Shown here in pieces: positions 1 through 6,492 of a stretch of DNA of 18,270 bases; position 1 is the stretch's first letter; every line of letters starts with the position of its first letter. The stretch is taken from positions 1 through 18,270 of the forward strand of contig CAMOOR010000040.1 in the NCBI GenBank assembly GCA_946621635.1, in the 5' to 3' direction. The notes under the pieces are model-generated. The model was not told the origin of the DNA. It searched no databases and saw only the letters and a list, made by a program, of their open reading frames with translations. The translations under genes and the position numbers were made by a program. The DNA comes from Colimorpha sp002372855 (GTDB lineage Bacteria > Bacteroidota > Bacteroidia > Bacteroidales > P3).

Positions 1-465
1 ATGCGCAGCGCCTCCATCAACAAGAACCTCCACACCCTGCACATCCGCATGAAGAAGCACGGCGAGAACGCCATGTACCTGGCCAAGCGCTTCAAAGAGG
101 TGGGATTCAAGTACAACTACCCCGGCCTGCCCGAGCATCCCGACTATCAGCTGTTCTGCAGCATGATGAACGAGGGCTACGGCTTCGGTGGCATGATCAG
201 CATCGACATGGGCACTGCCGAGCGCGCCAGCAAGATTATGGAGCTCATGCAGCAGAAGGGTGTCGGCTACCTGGCCGTCAGCCTGGGCTACTTCAAGACC
301 CTCTTCAGCAACAGCGGCAAGTCGACCTCCAGCGAGGTGCCCGAGGAAATCCAGAAGGAAATGGGTATGAGCGAAGGCCTTATCCGCTTCTCCATGGGTC
401 TGGACAACGACATCGAGGCCACCTTCCAGCTCATCAAGGATAGCGTGGACGCCTTCAACAAATAA
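1..465 (+). CDS. Cys/Met-metabolism PLP-dependent enzyme, C-terminal part (partial at the window start)
   Basis: This is the C-terminal 154 residues of a PLP-dependent enzyme of the cystathionine/methionine gamma-lyase type, which acts in the cytoplasm on sulfur-containing amino acids. The C-terminal domain is recognisable from NLHTLHIRMKKHGENAMYLA near the left edge, YPGLPEHPDY (about residues 40-49), a glycine-rich GYGFGGMISIDMG segment (about 59-71) and the late block LAVSLGYFKTLF, STSSE and GLIRFSMGLDND. The PLP-binding lysine lies upstream of the window. The ATG at position 1 is an internal methionine at the cut, not a credible start, because the family is roughly 400 residues long. The gene ends in TAA and is followed by a 69-bp gap filled mostly with 9-bp repeats before elbB. 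Whether the enzyme is a gamma-lyase, gamma-synthase or another member cannot be decided from this part. Confidence 0.85.
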   Translation: MRSASINKNLHTLHIRMKKHGENAMYLAKRFKEVGFKYNYPGLPEHPDYQLFCSMMNEGYGFGGMISIDMGTAERASKIMELMQQKGVGYLAVSLGYFKTLFSNSGKSTSSEVPEEIQKEMGMSEGLIRFSMGLDNDIEATFQLIKDSVDAFNK

Positions 466-473
466 AATGTTTC

Positions 474-527
474 ACATAGTGCCTGTAGCAGCTATAGTTA
501 CTATAGTTTCTATAGGCACTATATTTA
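474..527. repeat. 9-bp tandem array (CTATAGNNN type), intergenic
   Basis: About six imperfect units in 9-bp register fill most of the gap between the PLP enzyme and elbB. The clearest are CTATAGTTA (492-500), CTATAGTTT (501-509), CTATAGGCA (510-518) and CTATATTTA (519-527). The same unit type recurs after kdsA, before the GH92 gene and inside two coding regions in this window. No other function is visible. Confidence 0.8.
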
Positions 528-534
528 TATCATT

Positions 535-1236
535 ATGAAAAAGATAGCAGTTATTCTCAGCGGTTGCGGCAACCGCGACGGCAGCGAGCTGCAGGAGAGC
601 CTCAGCCTTTTGCTGGCCATCGACCGCCGCGGATGGCAGTACCAATGCTTCGCCCCCGAGGGGCTGTTCGAGGTGGTGCCCCACATCGACGTGCAGGACG
701 AAGAGGAAGAGGGTACCGTGCTCGACATGGAGCAGCGCGACATCTTCGTGGAGAGCGCCCGCATAGCCCGCGGCAACCTGTTGCCGTTGGAGGAGTACCG
801 CCCTGCCGACTACGACGCCCTGGCTTTGCCCGGCGGCATGGGTGCCGCGCGCAACCTGAGCACCTTCGCCTTCGACGGCCCCCGCATGGAGGTCATGGAC
901 AGTGTGCAGGACGCCATCCTCGAAACCTACCGCGCCCACAAGCCCGTGGTGGCCATGTGCATAGCCCCCATGGTGCTGGCCAAGGTGCTGGGCCGCTACG
1001 AGGTGGAGCTCACCCTCGGCCCCGACGACAACCAGGCTTCGCAGGTGGCCAAGGGTTTCGGCTGCCGTGTGCAGGCCTGCGGCCCCACCGACGTATGCGT
1101 CGATTCCGTGCACCGTGTCCTCACCACCCCCGCCTATATGGCAGCCAGCCGCATAAGCGAGATCTTCGCCGGCGCCGAGAACATGGTGGCCGAGCTGGAG
1201 AAGGTGTTGGATAATGCCAATTCCTCAAGCTTATGA
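535..1236 (+). CDS. elbB: ElbB-type DJ-1/PfpI superfamily protein (isoprenoid biosynthesis glyoxalase ElbB family)
   Basis: A 233-residue cytoplasmic protein of the ElbB branch of the DJ-1/PfpI (class I glutamine amidotransferase-like) superfamily. E. coli ElbB is annotated as a glyoxalase-type enzyme linked to isoprenoid biosynthesis. Visible hallmarks are the N-terminal ILSGCGNRDGSE segment (about residues 7-18), VESARIARGN (about 72-81), LPGGMGAARNLSTFAFDG (about 98-115), the nucleophile-elbow motif AMCIAPM with Cys142, and the late TTPAYM block. Length is close to the usual size of about 220 residues. The start ATG at 535 follows the repeat-filled gap and gives the typical MKKIAVILSGCG amino end. 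The stop TGA overlaps the ATG of the next gene (ATGA), so the two are probably translationally coupled. The family call is firm, while the physiological substrate is uncertain. Confidence 0.88.
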   Translation: MKKIAVILSGCGNRDGSELQESLSLLLAIDRRGWQYQCFAPEGLFEVVPHIDVQDEEEEGTVLDMEQRDIFVESARIARGNLLPLEEYRPADYDALALPGGMGAARNLSTFAFDGPRMEVMDSVQDAILETYRAHKPVVAMCIAPMVLAKVLGRYEVELTLGPDDNQASQVAKGFGCRVQACGPTDVCVDSVHRVLTTPAYMAASRISEIFAGAENMVAELEKVLDNANSSSL

Positions 1237-1994
1237 AGATCAACTCTTTGATACTTGCAGTCCTGTTGGCTACAGCGCCCGCGGCTGTGATGGCGCAGGC
1301 GCCTGCCGAAGTGCAGCAGTTGATTGATGTAATCAACCACGCCTATCTGCCCAGTGATGCCGGCAACGGCATGACGATGACCTCGTTGGGCTATGACCAT
1401 TCCTCGCTGGTATTTACCTTGGAATTCGACGACGACTCCCAGGGACTCACCATCAGTATGATGGACCCGAAGGTGCTGAAGCAGTCGATGCTCAACAACC
1501 TAAAGGGAAATACCAATGAGGGTATTCTCGAATTGGCTGAAATAATGGAAGAAAATGATTTAGGCTTGACCTATGCCTTCCATGGTCGCCAGTCGAAGAT
1601 GACTGTTCTGGTGAATTTGACTCTCGACGAGGTGCGCAACGCCCTCAACAGCGCTCCCTCGTCCACCCCGAAGAGCAATTTCCAGGAAACCATCGACATG
1701 ATGAATACCATTTATCCAGCAAAGATTAACGAGTATATAACTCTTGCTCGCGTTGAAGTAGTGGCCGACACGGTGTTCTACGTCTACGAGATTGACGAGC
1801 AGTATTCCTCTGTCGATGTTATCGCCCTCAACGCCGAAGGCAATCGTAAGATTGCTAAAGAGCAGATTGCCAATCCCTCGGCTGCTGCCTTCGTGGCCAT
1901 GTGCAAGCGGGAGGGCAAGGCCCTGGGGTTCCGCTATGTGGGCAAGCCTTCGGGCGAGAAGTTCGACTTGGTCATTCCTGTCGACGAGATGTGA
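1233..1994 (+). CDS. Secreted protein of unknown function with two similar halves
   Basis: A 253-residue protein with a clear Sec signal peptide (a short charged start, a hydrophobic core LILAVLLATAPAAV, then likely cleavage after AVMA before Q22). I do not recognise a named family. The mature part seems to consist of two related halves. Each begins with a helix-like segment (VQQLIDVINHAYLP near residue 28; FQETIDMMNTIYPAKI near 146), continues with beta-rich hydrophobic and acidic stretches (SSLVFTLEFDDD; DTVFYVYEIDEQ), and ends with a GLTYAFHG or GFRYVGKP turn followed by a strand. This suggests internal duplication of a domain of about 110 residues. The start overlaps the elbB stop by four bases, so both genes are likely on one transcript. 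The transcript ends at the bidirectional hairpin just downstream. The product is probably periplasmic, as there is no lipobox. Confidence 0.7.
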   Translation: MKINSLILAVLLATAPAAVMAQAPAEVQQLIDVINHAYLPSDAGNGMTMTSLGYDHSSLVFTLEFDDDSQGLTISMMDPKVLKQSMLNNLKGNTNEGILELAEIMEENDLGLTYAFHGRQSKMTVLVNLTLDEVRNALNSAPSSTPKSNFQETIDMMNTIYPAKINEYITLARVEVVADTVFYVYEIDEQYSSVDVIALNAEGNRKIAKEQIANPSAAAFVAMCKREGKALGFRYVGKPSGEKFDLVIPVDEM

Positions 1995-2017
1995 CGGACA
2001 TTGCCGTAAACAAAAAA

Positions 2018-2043
2018 AGAGGCTTCCCGATCGGGAAGCCTCT
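2018..2043. terminator. Bidirectional rho-independent terminator
   Basis: A perfect 13-bp palindrome (AGAGGCTTCCCGA facing TCGGGAAGCCTCT) is preceded by an A-run (2012-2018) and followed by TTTTTG. It therefore gives a hairpin with a U-tract on both strands. It lies between the convergent secreted-protein gene (+) and TPR gene (-) and probably serves both. Confidence 0.92.
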
Positions 2044-2065
2044 CTTTTTGTTTGTGCCGTTTTGT

Positions 2066-2734
2066 TTATTTGGCTTCGGCCAGGCCGATGTATTTGTCCA
2101 CTTCGGTGTATTCGGTGCTGGTGGGATACTGGGTCTTCACCTGCTTGAAGAGGTCGAGGGCTTTGGCGTTGTCGACACCGAGGTAGCAGAGACCGGCTTT
2201 GACGAGGGCGGAGGGGGAGGTGAGCTCGTTCTCGTTGGTCTGGGCGGCTTTGATGTAGAGCTTGGCGGCGCCGTCGAGGTCACCCTTCTCGGCCATGGCG
2301 TCGGCCTCGGTCATGAGGGCGATGGGTTCGGTGTAGAGGTCTTTGCCGGAGTAGGAGTTGAGCAGCTTGGCGGCCTCGTCGAATTTGCCCAGGCGGAGGC
2401 TGGAGATGCCGGCGTAGAGCTTGGCAAGCTTGCCGCTCTTGGTGGAGCCGTAGTTGTCGATGACAGCGAGGAAGCCGGGGTTCTGGCCGTCGCCTTCGAG
2501 GGCCTGCTGGTAGTCGCCGGCGTCGAAATAGTTCTCGGCATAGAAGATGGCGGCGGCAGCCTTGGCCTCGCGGGGCTGCTTGTAGAATTTGAAGTAGCAG
2601 AAGATAATCAGGGCCACGGCAATGATGGCGCAGATGATGATGATAATCTTCTTCTGGTTCTTCTGGATGAATTCCTCGGTGCGGGTAATGACATTACCCA
2701 TCTCGGTGTTTTTTTCTTCTAATTGCTTTTCCAT
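2066..2734 (-). CDS. Membrane-anchored tetratricopeptide-repeat protein
   Basis: A 222-residue protein with a charged N-terminal tail (about residues 1-28, rich in E and K), one hydrophobic segment at about 30-48 (KIIIIICAIIAVALIIFCYF) and a C-terminal solenoid of TPR-like helices. The helices show alternating small and aromatic residues, for example AENYFDAGDYQQAL (about 66-79), LRLGKFDEAAKLL, AEKGDLDGAAKLYIKAA and ALVKAGLCYLGVDNAKALDLF. Architecture resembles YfgM/TPR_21-type inner-membrane proteins with the TPR domain outside the cytoplasm, where such proteins scaffold envelope complexes; the partner here is unknown. The start ATG (2732-2734) lies about 45 bases downstream of a TACTTTTG -7 box on the same strand. 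It is monocistronic as seen and ends at the shared terminator. Confidence 0.82.
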   Translation of the reverse strand: MEKQLEEKNTEMGNVITRTEEFIQKNQKKIIIIICAIIAVALIIFCYFKFYKQPREAKAAAAIFYAENYFDAGDYQQALEGDGQNPGFLAVIDNYGSTKSGKLAKLYAGISSLRLGKFDEAAKLLNSYSGKDLYTEPIALMTEADAMAEKGDLDGAAKLYIKAAQTNENELTSPSALVKAGLCYLGVDNAKALDLFKQVKTQYPTSTEYTEVDKYIGLAEAK

Positions 2735-2778
2735 TATGTGTTACTTTTTTATGTTTCTTTTTCGTGAAATTCGGAATG

Positions 2779-2786
2779 CAAAAGTA
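2779..2786 (-). promoter_or_regulatory. Bacteroidota -7 promoter box for the TPR gene
   Basis: Read on the minus strand this is TACTTTTG followed by CA, matching the Bacteroidota housekeeping -7 consensus TAnnTTTG. The implied leader is about 40 bases. No convincing -33 TTTG is seen at the expected distance, so confidence is moderate. Confidence 0.6.
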
Positions 2787-2925
2787 CAAATTTTTTATGA
2801 ATTGAAGAAGGAAAGTTGAAAGTTGCGTTCCCAAATGCCTGTGGGTTTAAAAAAGATGTAAAAAATATGATTTGATATTCAGGTAGTTGTGTTTGTTTAG
2901 TTAAAAAAAGTGAAAAAAAATTTTT

Positions 2926-2952
2926 TTTGTAAATATATTTTACATATCTTTG
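2926..2952 (+). promoter_or_regulatory. Promoter for the DHOD-like/kdsA/exonuclease unit
   Basis: TATCTTTG at 2945-2952 matches TAnnTTTG, with TTTG at 2926-2929. The 15-base spacer is shorter than the usual 19-21, so the -33 assignment is tentative. An A/T-rich tract (2901-2928) precedes it. The leader to the ATG at 3026 would be about 65 bases. Confidence 0.6.
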
Positions 2953-3025
2953 CAAGTTGAAATTTGTGAGAGTGAATGGATAGAAATAAAGTATTTTTAA
3001 TAGAAAATAAATAGAGTAATATACT

Positions 3026-4009
3026 ATGGACACTAGCACAAAATACCTCGGATTGGACCTGAAGAGCCCTATCATTGTCGGTAGTTGCGGACTGACCGCC
3101 GATGTCGACAAGATGGTTGAAATGGAGAAGGCCGGCGCCGGCGCCGTTGTCCTCAAATCGGTCTTTGAGGAACAGATTATATACGATATCAAGCGCAACA
3201 CCCACGTTGTGGCTCCCACCGACAACTACGGCGACAGCTACGAGTATATCGCCGCCCATGTGGCCGACGACTCGCTGAGCAAACATTTCCAGATGATCCG
3301 CGACGCCAAGAAGCGTCTCACCATCCCCGTCATCGGCAGCATCAACTGCTTCTCCTACGAGAACTGGCTCACCTATGCCATCAAGTTCCAGGAGGCCGGC
3401 TGCGATGCTCTGGAGCTCAACATGGCCATCCTGCCCTACGAGACCTCCCTCTCCGCCGACGATGTCGAGCGTACCTTCTCGCAGATTATCAACACCCTGC
3501 GCAAGTCCATCAGCATCCCCGTGAGCATCAAGGTGGGCACCTATTTCACCGACATGGCCAAGCAGATGCAGCAGCTCAGCTGGATGGGAATCCAGGGCGT
3601 GACGATGTTCAACAAAAGTGTCCAGGTGGACATCGACATTGAGAAAGAGACTCTCCAGAACGCCTCCTATCTCTCCAACCCCGAGGACCTCTACAACACC
3701 CTCCGTTGGGTGGCCATCCTGAGCAAGAAGATGCGTTGCGACATCTCCGCCTCGACGGGTGTCTACACCGCCGACGATGTGGTGAAGATGCTCCTCGCCG
3801 GCGCCACCACCGTCCAGGTGGTCAGCAGCCTCTACAAGAACGGCATCGGCACCATCGCCCAGCTCAACCAGGGCCTCAACGCCTGGATGGAGAAAAAGGG
3901 CTACAACAGCCTGAGCCAGTTCCGCGGCAAACTGGCTGTGCAGCCCAACGACAAGGCCTCCGTGGCTATGCGTACCCAGTTCATGAAATATTTTGCAGAA
4001 ATAGTTTGA
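3026..4009 (+). CDS. Dihydroorotate dehydrogenase-like FMN-binding TIM-barrel protein
   Basis: A 327-residue TIM-barrel oxidoreductase of the DHOD-like subgroup common in Bacteroidota. Recognisable parts are YLGLDLKSPIIVGSCGLT (residues about 7-24), GAGAVVLKSVFEEQI (about 38-52), GSINC after the third strand, LELNMAILP, SIKVGTYF with its lysine, GVTMFNK, and the phosphate-binding end ISASTGVYTADDV with AGATTVQVVSSLYKNG. The canonical catalytic NxSCPN loop of true class 1 dihydroorotate dehydrogenases is replaced by ELNMAILP. The protein is therefore unlikely to be the main pyrimidine-pathway PyrD, and its substrate is unknown. It is the first gene of a unit followed at 45 bp by the four-helix-bundle gene, then kdsA. 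No N-terminal membrane helix is present, so it is cytoplasmic. Confidence 0.85.
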   Translation: MDTSTKYLGLDLKSPIIVGSCGLTADVDKMVEMEKAGAGAVVLKSVFEEQIIYDIKRNTHVVAPTDNYGDSYEYIAAHVADDSLSKHFQMIRDAKKRLTIPVIGSINCFSYENWLTYAIKFQEAGCDALELNMAILPYETSLSADDVERTFSQIINTLRKSISIPVSIKVGTYFTDMAKQMQQLSWMGIQGVTMFNKSVQVDIDIEKETLQNASYLSNPEDLYNTLRWVAILSKKMRCDISASTGVYTADDVVKMLLAGATTVQVVSSLYKNGIGTIAQLNQGLNAWMEKKGYNSLSQFRGKLAVQPNDKASVAMRTQFMKYFAEIV

Positions 4010-4054
4010 GTATAGATATTTAACATTTTTCATTAAACCTAAATTACAAGCATT

Positions 4055-4507
4055 ATGGAGCAACAAGAAGAAAGAACCGTCAGCTTTTTCCGTTTCGAGG
4101 ATTTGCGCGTCTACGCCAAGGCCACTGACTACGCCACATGGGTGTCCACCCAGGTGGGAGCTCCCCGTACCGAAAGCGAAAAGAACCTCACTGCCTCGTT
4201 CTGCCACTCCGCCTACGACATCGCCCTCAATATCGCCGAGGGTTCCAGCCGCAGCAAGAGCCAGTTCGACCACTACCTGAAGATCGCCAAGACCGCCATC
4301 CGCGAATGCGTTGTCTACACTGAGGTGGCACACAACCTGGGCCTCATGAACGATGAGCAGCACAACCAGTCGCGCGAGTATCTCATGGAGCTCACCCGTA
4401 TGCTCGGTGCCCTCATCATCTCGCTTCAGCGTTCGTCCGAGCGTCGCCACGAGCAGTCCGACGACGAGTCGTCCGACCCCTACGCCAACGAAGAGATGTC
4501 TTATTAA
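4055..4507 (+). CDS. Four-helix-bundle protein (S23 / 23S rRNA intervening-sequence protein family)
   Basis: A 150-residue protein of the four-helix-bundle family first described from intervening sequences of 23S rRNA genes. It shows the family opening FRFEDLRVYAKA (about residues 9-20), the signature IALNIAEGSSRSKSQF (about 63-78, with the invariant IAEGSSR), and helices ending in LTRMLGALIISLQRS. The last 25 or so residues are a charged, low-complexity tail rich in S, D and E. The molecular role is unknown; related proteins form pentamers and are thought to bind nucleic acid. Here it is not inside an rRNA gene but sits 9 bases before kdsA in an operon-like run, so co-transcription with kdsA is likely. 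Confidence 0.87.
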   Translation: MEQQEERTVSFFRFEDLRVYAKATDYATWVSTQVGAPRTESEKNLTASFCHSAYDIALNIAEGSSRSKSQFDHYLKIAKTAIRECVVYTEVAHNLGLMNDEQHNQSREYLMELTRMLGALIISLQRSSERRHEQSDDESSDPYANEEMSY

Positions 4508-4516
4508 TACATATTT

Positions 4517-5335
4517 ATGTATCCAGACTTACCATTATTAACCCATCAAGCGACCGGCAATTTCTTCCTAATTGCCGGTCCTTGTGTGATAGAGGACCAC
4601 GAAAACCCCTTCCAGGTGTGCGAACGCCTCCTGGCCATCACCTCGCGACTGCAGATCCCCTTCGCCTTCAAAGCCAGCTACCGCAAGGCCAACCGCTCCA
4701 GCGTCAGCTCCTTCACTGGCATCGGCGACCGCGAGGGCCTCGAAATCCTGCGCACCATCCGCGAGCGCTACAATGTCCCCGTGGTGACCGACATCCACAG
4801 CGAAGCCGAGGCCGCAATGGCTGCCGAGTATGTCGACGTGCTGCAGATTCCCGCTTTCCTCTGCCGCCAGACCGACCTCCTGCATGCCGCCGCCCGTACG
4901 GGCCGCTGCGTCAACGTCAAGAAGGGCCAGTTCCTCTCTCCCGAGGCCATGAAGCAGGTCTCCGACAAGATGCGCGCCTTCGGCTGCGAGAACTTCATGC
5001 TCACCGAGCGCGGCACCACCTTCGGCTACCAGGACCTGGTGGTCGACTTCCGCGGCGTGCCCACCATGCAGCAGAACCGTGTGCCGGTGGTGGTGGACAT
5101 CACCCACTCGCTGCAGCAACCCAACCAGAGCGCTGGCGTCACCGGCGGACGCCCCGACATGATTGAGACCATGGGCCGCGCCGCCATCGCCGTGGGGGCC
5201 GACGGCATCTTCATGGAAACCCATCCCGACCCCAGCCGCGCCAAGAGCGACGGCGCCAACATGCTCCGCCTCGACCTCGCCGAGCCCCTGCTCGAGCACC
5301 TCGTGGCCATCAGAAAAACAATCATGAACCTATAA
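4517..5335 (+). CDS. kdsA: 3-deoxy-8-phosphooctulonate (KDO-8-P) synthase
   Basis: A 272-residue cytoplasmic enzyme that condenses phosphoenolpyruvate with arabinose 5-phosphate to KDO-8-phosphate for lipopolysaccharide inner core synthesis. Seen in order: FFLIAGPCVIE (residues 16-26, Cys23), FKASYRKANRSS, VVTDIHSEAEA, LQIPAFLCRQTDLL, NVKKGQFLSPE, TERGTTFGYQDLVVDFR, DITHSLQQPN and the late METHPDPSRAKSDG. The Cys in GPCVIE together with the later His, Glu and Asp positions marks the metal-dependent class, as opposed to the E. coli type that has Asn at the Cys position. Length matches the family. It starts 9 bases after the four-helix-bundle gene. The stop codon runs straight into an AT-rich 9-bp repeat array before the exonuclease gene. 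Confidence 0.96.
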   Translation: MYPDLPLLTHQATGNFFLIAGPCVIEDHENPFQVCERLLAITSRLQIPFAFKASYRKANRSSVSSFTGIGDREGLEILRTIRERYNVPVVTDIHSEAEAAMAAEYVDVLQIPAFLCRQTDLLHAAARTGRCVNVKKGQFLSPEAMKQVSDKMRAFGCENFMLTERGTTFGYQDLVVDFRGVPTMQQNRVPVVVDITHSLQQPNQSAGVTGGRPDMIETMGRAAIAVGADGIFMETHPDPSRAKSDGANMLRLDLAEPLLEHLVAIRKTIMNL

Positions 5336-5377
5336 TATATATAGTATCTTATAGTAACTATAGTCACTATAATCATC
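5336..5377. repeat. 9-bp tandem array (TATAGTNNC type), intergenic
   Basis: Imperfect units TATAGTAAC, TATAGTCAC and TATAATCAT follow TATATAGTATCT immediately after the kdsA stop, in the 73-bp gap before the exonuclease gene. The unit type is the same as at 474-527. No terminator hairpin is seen, so read-through to the exonuclease is plausible. Confidence 0.7.
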
Positions 5378-5408
5378 TCTAAACTAAAAAAGAAACCCCA
5401 AAACAACT

Positions 5409-6269
5409 ATGGAACTCAACCTTACCAAACCCATCATCTTCTTCGACCTCGAAACCACCGGTGTGCAGGTAGGCTCCGACCATATCGTCGAAATCTGCCT
5501 CCACAAGGTGATGCCCGACAACAGCACCGACACCCGCGTGGAGCGCGTGCGCCCTGTCGATGCCAACGGCAACACCGTCCACATCCCCGAGCAGACCACT
5601 GCCGTCCACGGCATCACCGACGACGATGTCAAAGATAAACCCACCTTCAAGGAACTGGCCCCCAGCCTGATGGAGTACATCGGCGACGCCGACCTCGCGG
5701 GCTACAACAGCAACAAATTCGATGTTCCCCTGCTCGTCGAGGAGTTCCTCCGTGCCGGCTTCGACTTCGACCTTTCCTGCCGCCGTCTGGTCGATGTGCA
5801 GAACATTTTCCACCAAATGGAACAGCGCACCCTCATCGCTGCCTACAAGTTCTACTGCCAGAAGGACCTCGAGAACGCCCATTCCGCCGCCGCCGACACC
5901 ATCGCCACCTACGAGGTGCTCAAAGCCCAGCTGGATCGCTACCAGGGCGTCGACTACAAGGACCGCTCCGGCCACGTCTCCCAGCCTGTCGTCAACGATA
6001 TCGCCGCCCTCAGCCGCTTCACCGCCAACAGCCAGTGGGCCGACCTCGTGGGCCACATCGGCTACGACGCCCAGCACCGCGAGGTGTTCAACTTCGGCAA
6101 GCACAAGGGCAAAACGGTCGAGCAGATCTTCGAGCAGGAACCTTCTTACTACGACTGGATGATGAAGTCCGACTTCCCCCTCTCCACCAAAAAGCTCATC
6201 ACCCAGATTTGGGACCGTCGCAAACAGAAAAAAATCGACGCCCTGAAATCCCATTTCGGCTCCAAATAA
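5409..6269 (+). CDS. DEDDh 3'-5' exonuclease (DnaQ/epsilon-like) with an extra C-terminal domain
   Basis: A 286-residue cytoplasmic exonuclease. The nuclease domain (about 1-175) has all DEDDh elements: FFDLETTG (Asp13, Glu15), the HGIT segment near 67, AGYNSNKFDVPLL with Asp105, and AHSAAADTIATYEV with His158 and Asp163. These metal-binding residues hydrolyse DNA or RNA 3' ends. A linker of about 45 residues follows. The C-terminal segment of about 60 residues contains FNFGKHKGKTVEQI (about 227-240) and a YYDWMMKSDFPLSTKK block, resembling small DUF3820-type modules found after exonuclease domains. It lacks polymerase domains, so it is a stand-alone nuclease, possibly in repair or RNA processing. 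It is the last gene of the unit starting at 3026 and is followed by a strong hairpin. Confidence 0.88.
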   Translation: MELNLTKPIIFFDLETTGVQVGSDHIVEICLHKVMPDNSTDTRVERVRPVDANGNTVHIPEQTTAVHGITDDDVKDKPTFKELAPSLMEYIGDADLAGYNSNKFDVPLLVEEFLRAGFDFDLSCRRLVDVQNIFHQMEQRTLIAAYKFYCQKDLENAHSAAADTIATYEVLKAQLDRYQGVDYKDRSGHVSQPVVNDIAALSRFTANSQWADLVGHIGYDAQHREVFNFGKHKGKTVEQIFEQEPSYYDWMMKSDFPLSTKKLITQIWDRRKQKKIDALKSHFGSK

Positions 6270-6312
6270 CGCCTTCGGAACCCGGATTGGGAATCAACGC
6301 GTTACAAGCATA

Positions 6313-6346
6313 AAACGGCACTTAACCCATTGGTTGAGTGCCGTTT
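6313..6346 (+). terminator. Hairpin terminator after the exonuclease gene
   Basis: The arms are AAACGGCACTTAACC (6313-6327) and GGTTGAGTGCCGTTT (6332-6346), pairing over 15 bp with one G-U pair and a 4-base loop. The T-tract is short (TTT), but A-rich and T-rich ends on both sides allow use on either strand. Confidence 0.8.
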
Positions 6347-6399
6347 CTGCGTTTAGTGAATATTTTCGGTGTCTGTAACAGGCACATAATCAGTATCAT

Positions 6400-6492
6400 C
6401 TCCCTACCAACTCCCTACCAACTCCCTACCAACTCCCACCCAACTCCTACCATGGTGGGAGATGGTAGGGTGTTGGCAGGTAGATGGTGGGG
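6400..6492. repeat. 11-bp tandem array with inverted half-copies
   Basis: Three exact CTCCCTACCAA units (6400-6432) and one variant CTCCCACCCAA (6433-6443) are followed by CTCCTACCATGG. Degenerate units of opposite orientation then follow (GGTGGGAGATGG, GGTAGGGTGTTGG, GGTAGATGGTGGGG). The centre of symmetry is CCATGG at 6450-6455. The array ends exactly at the stop codon of the minus-strand gene at 6493. It could fold as a long imperfect hairpin and act as a terminator for the minus-strand unit. Confidence 0.8.

Noticed and set aside
1..3. ATG at the first base as a true start codon
   Set aside because: The protein begins in the middle of a domain of a family of about 400 residues; the ATG is internal and the gene is cut by the window.
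2897..4450. A minus-strand open frame of about 517 codons across the DHOD-like and four-helix-bundle genes
   Set aside because: The translation is compositionally biased (H, V, G, L) with no recognisable domain, while the plus strand carries two well-known families.
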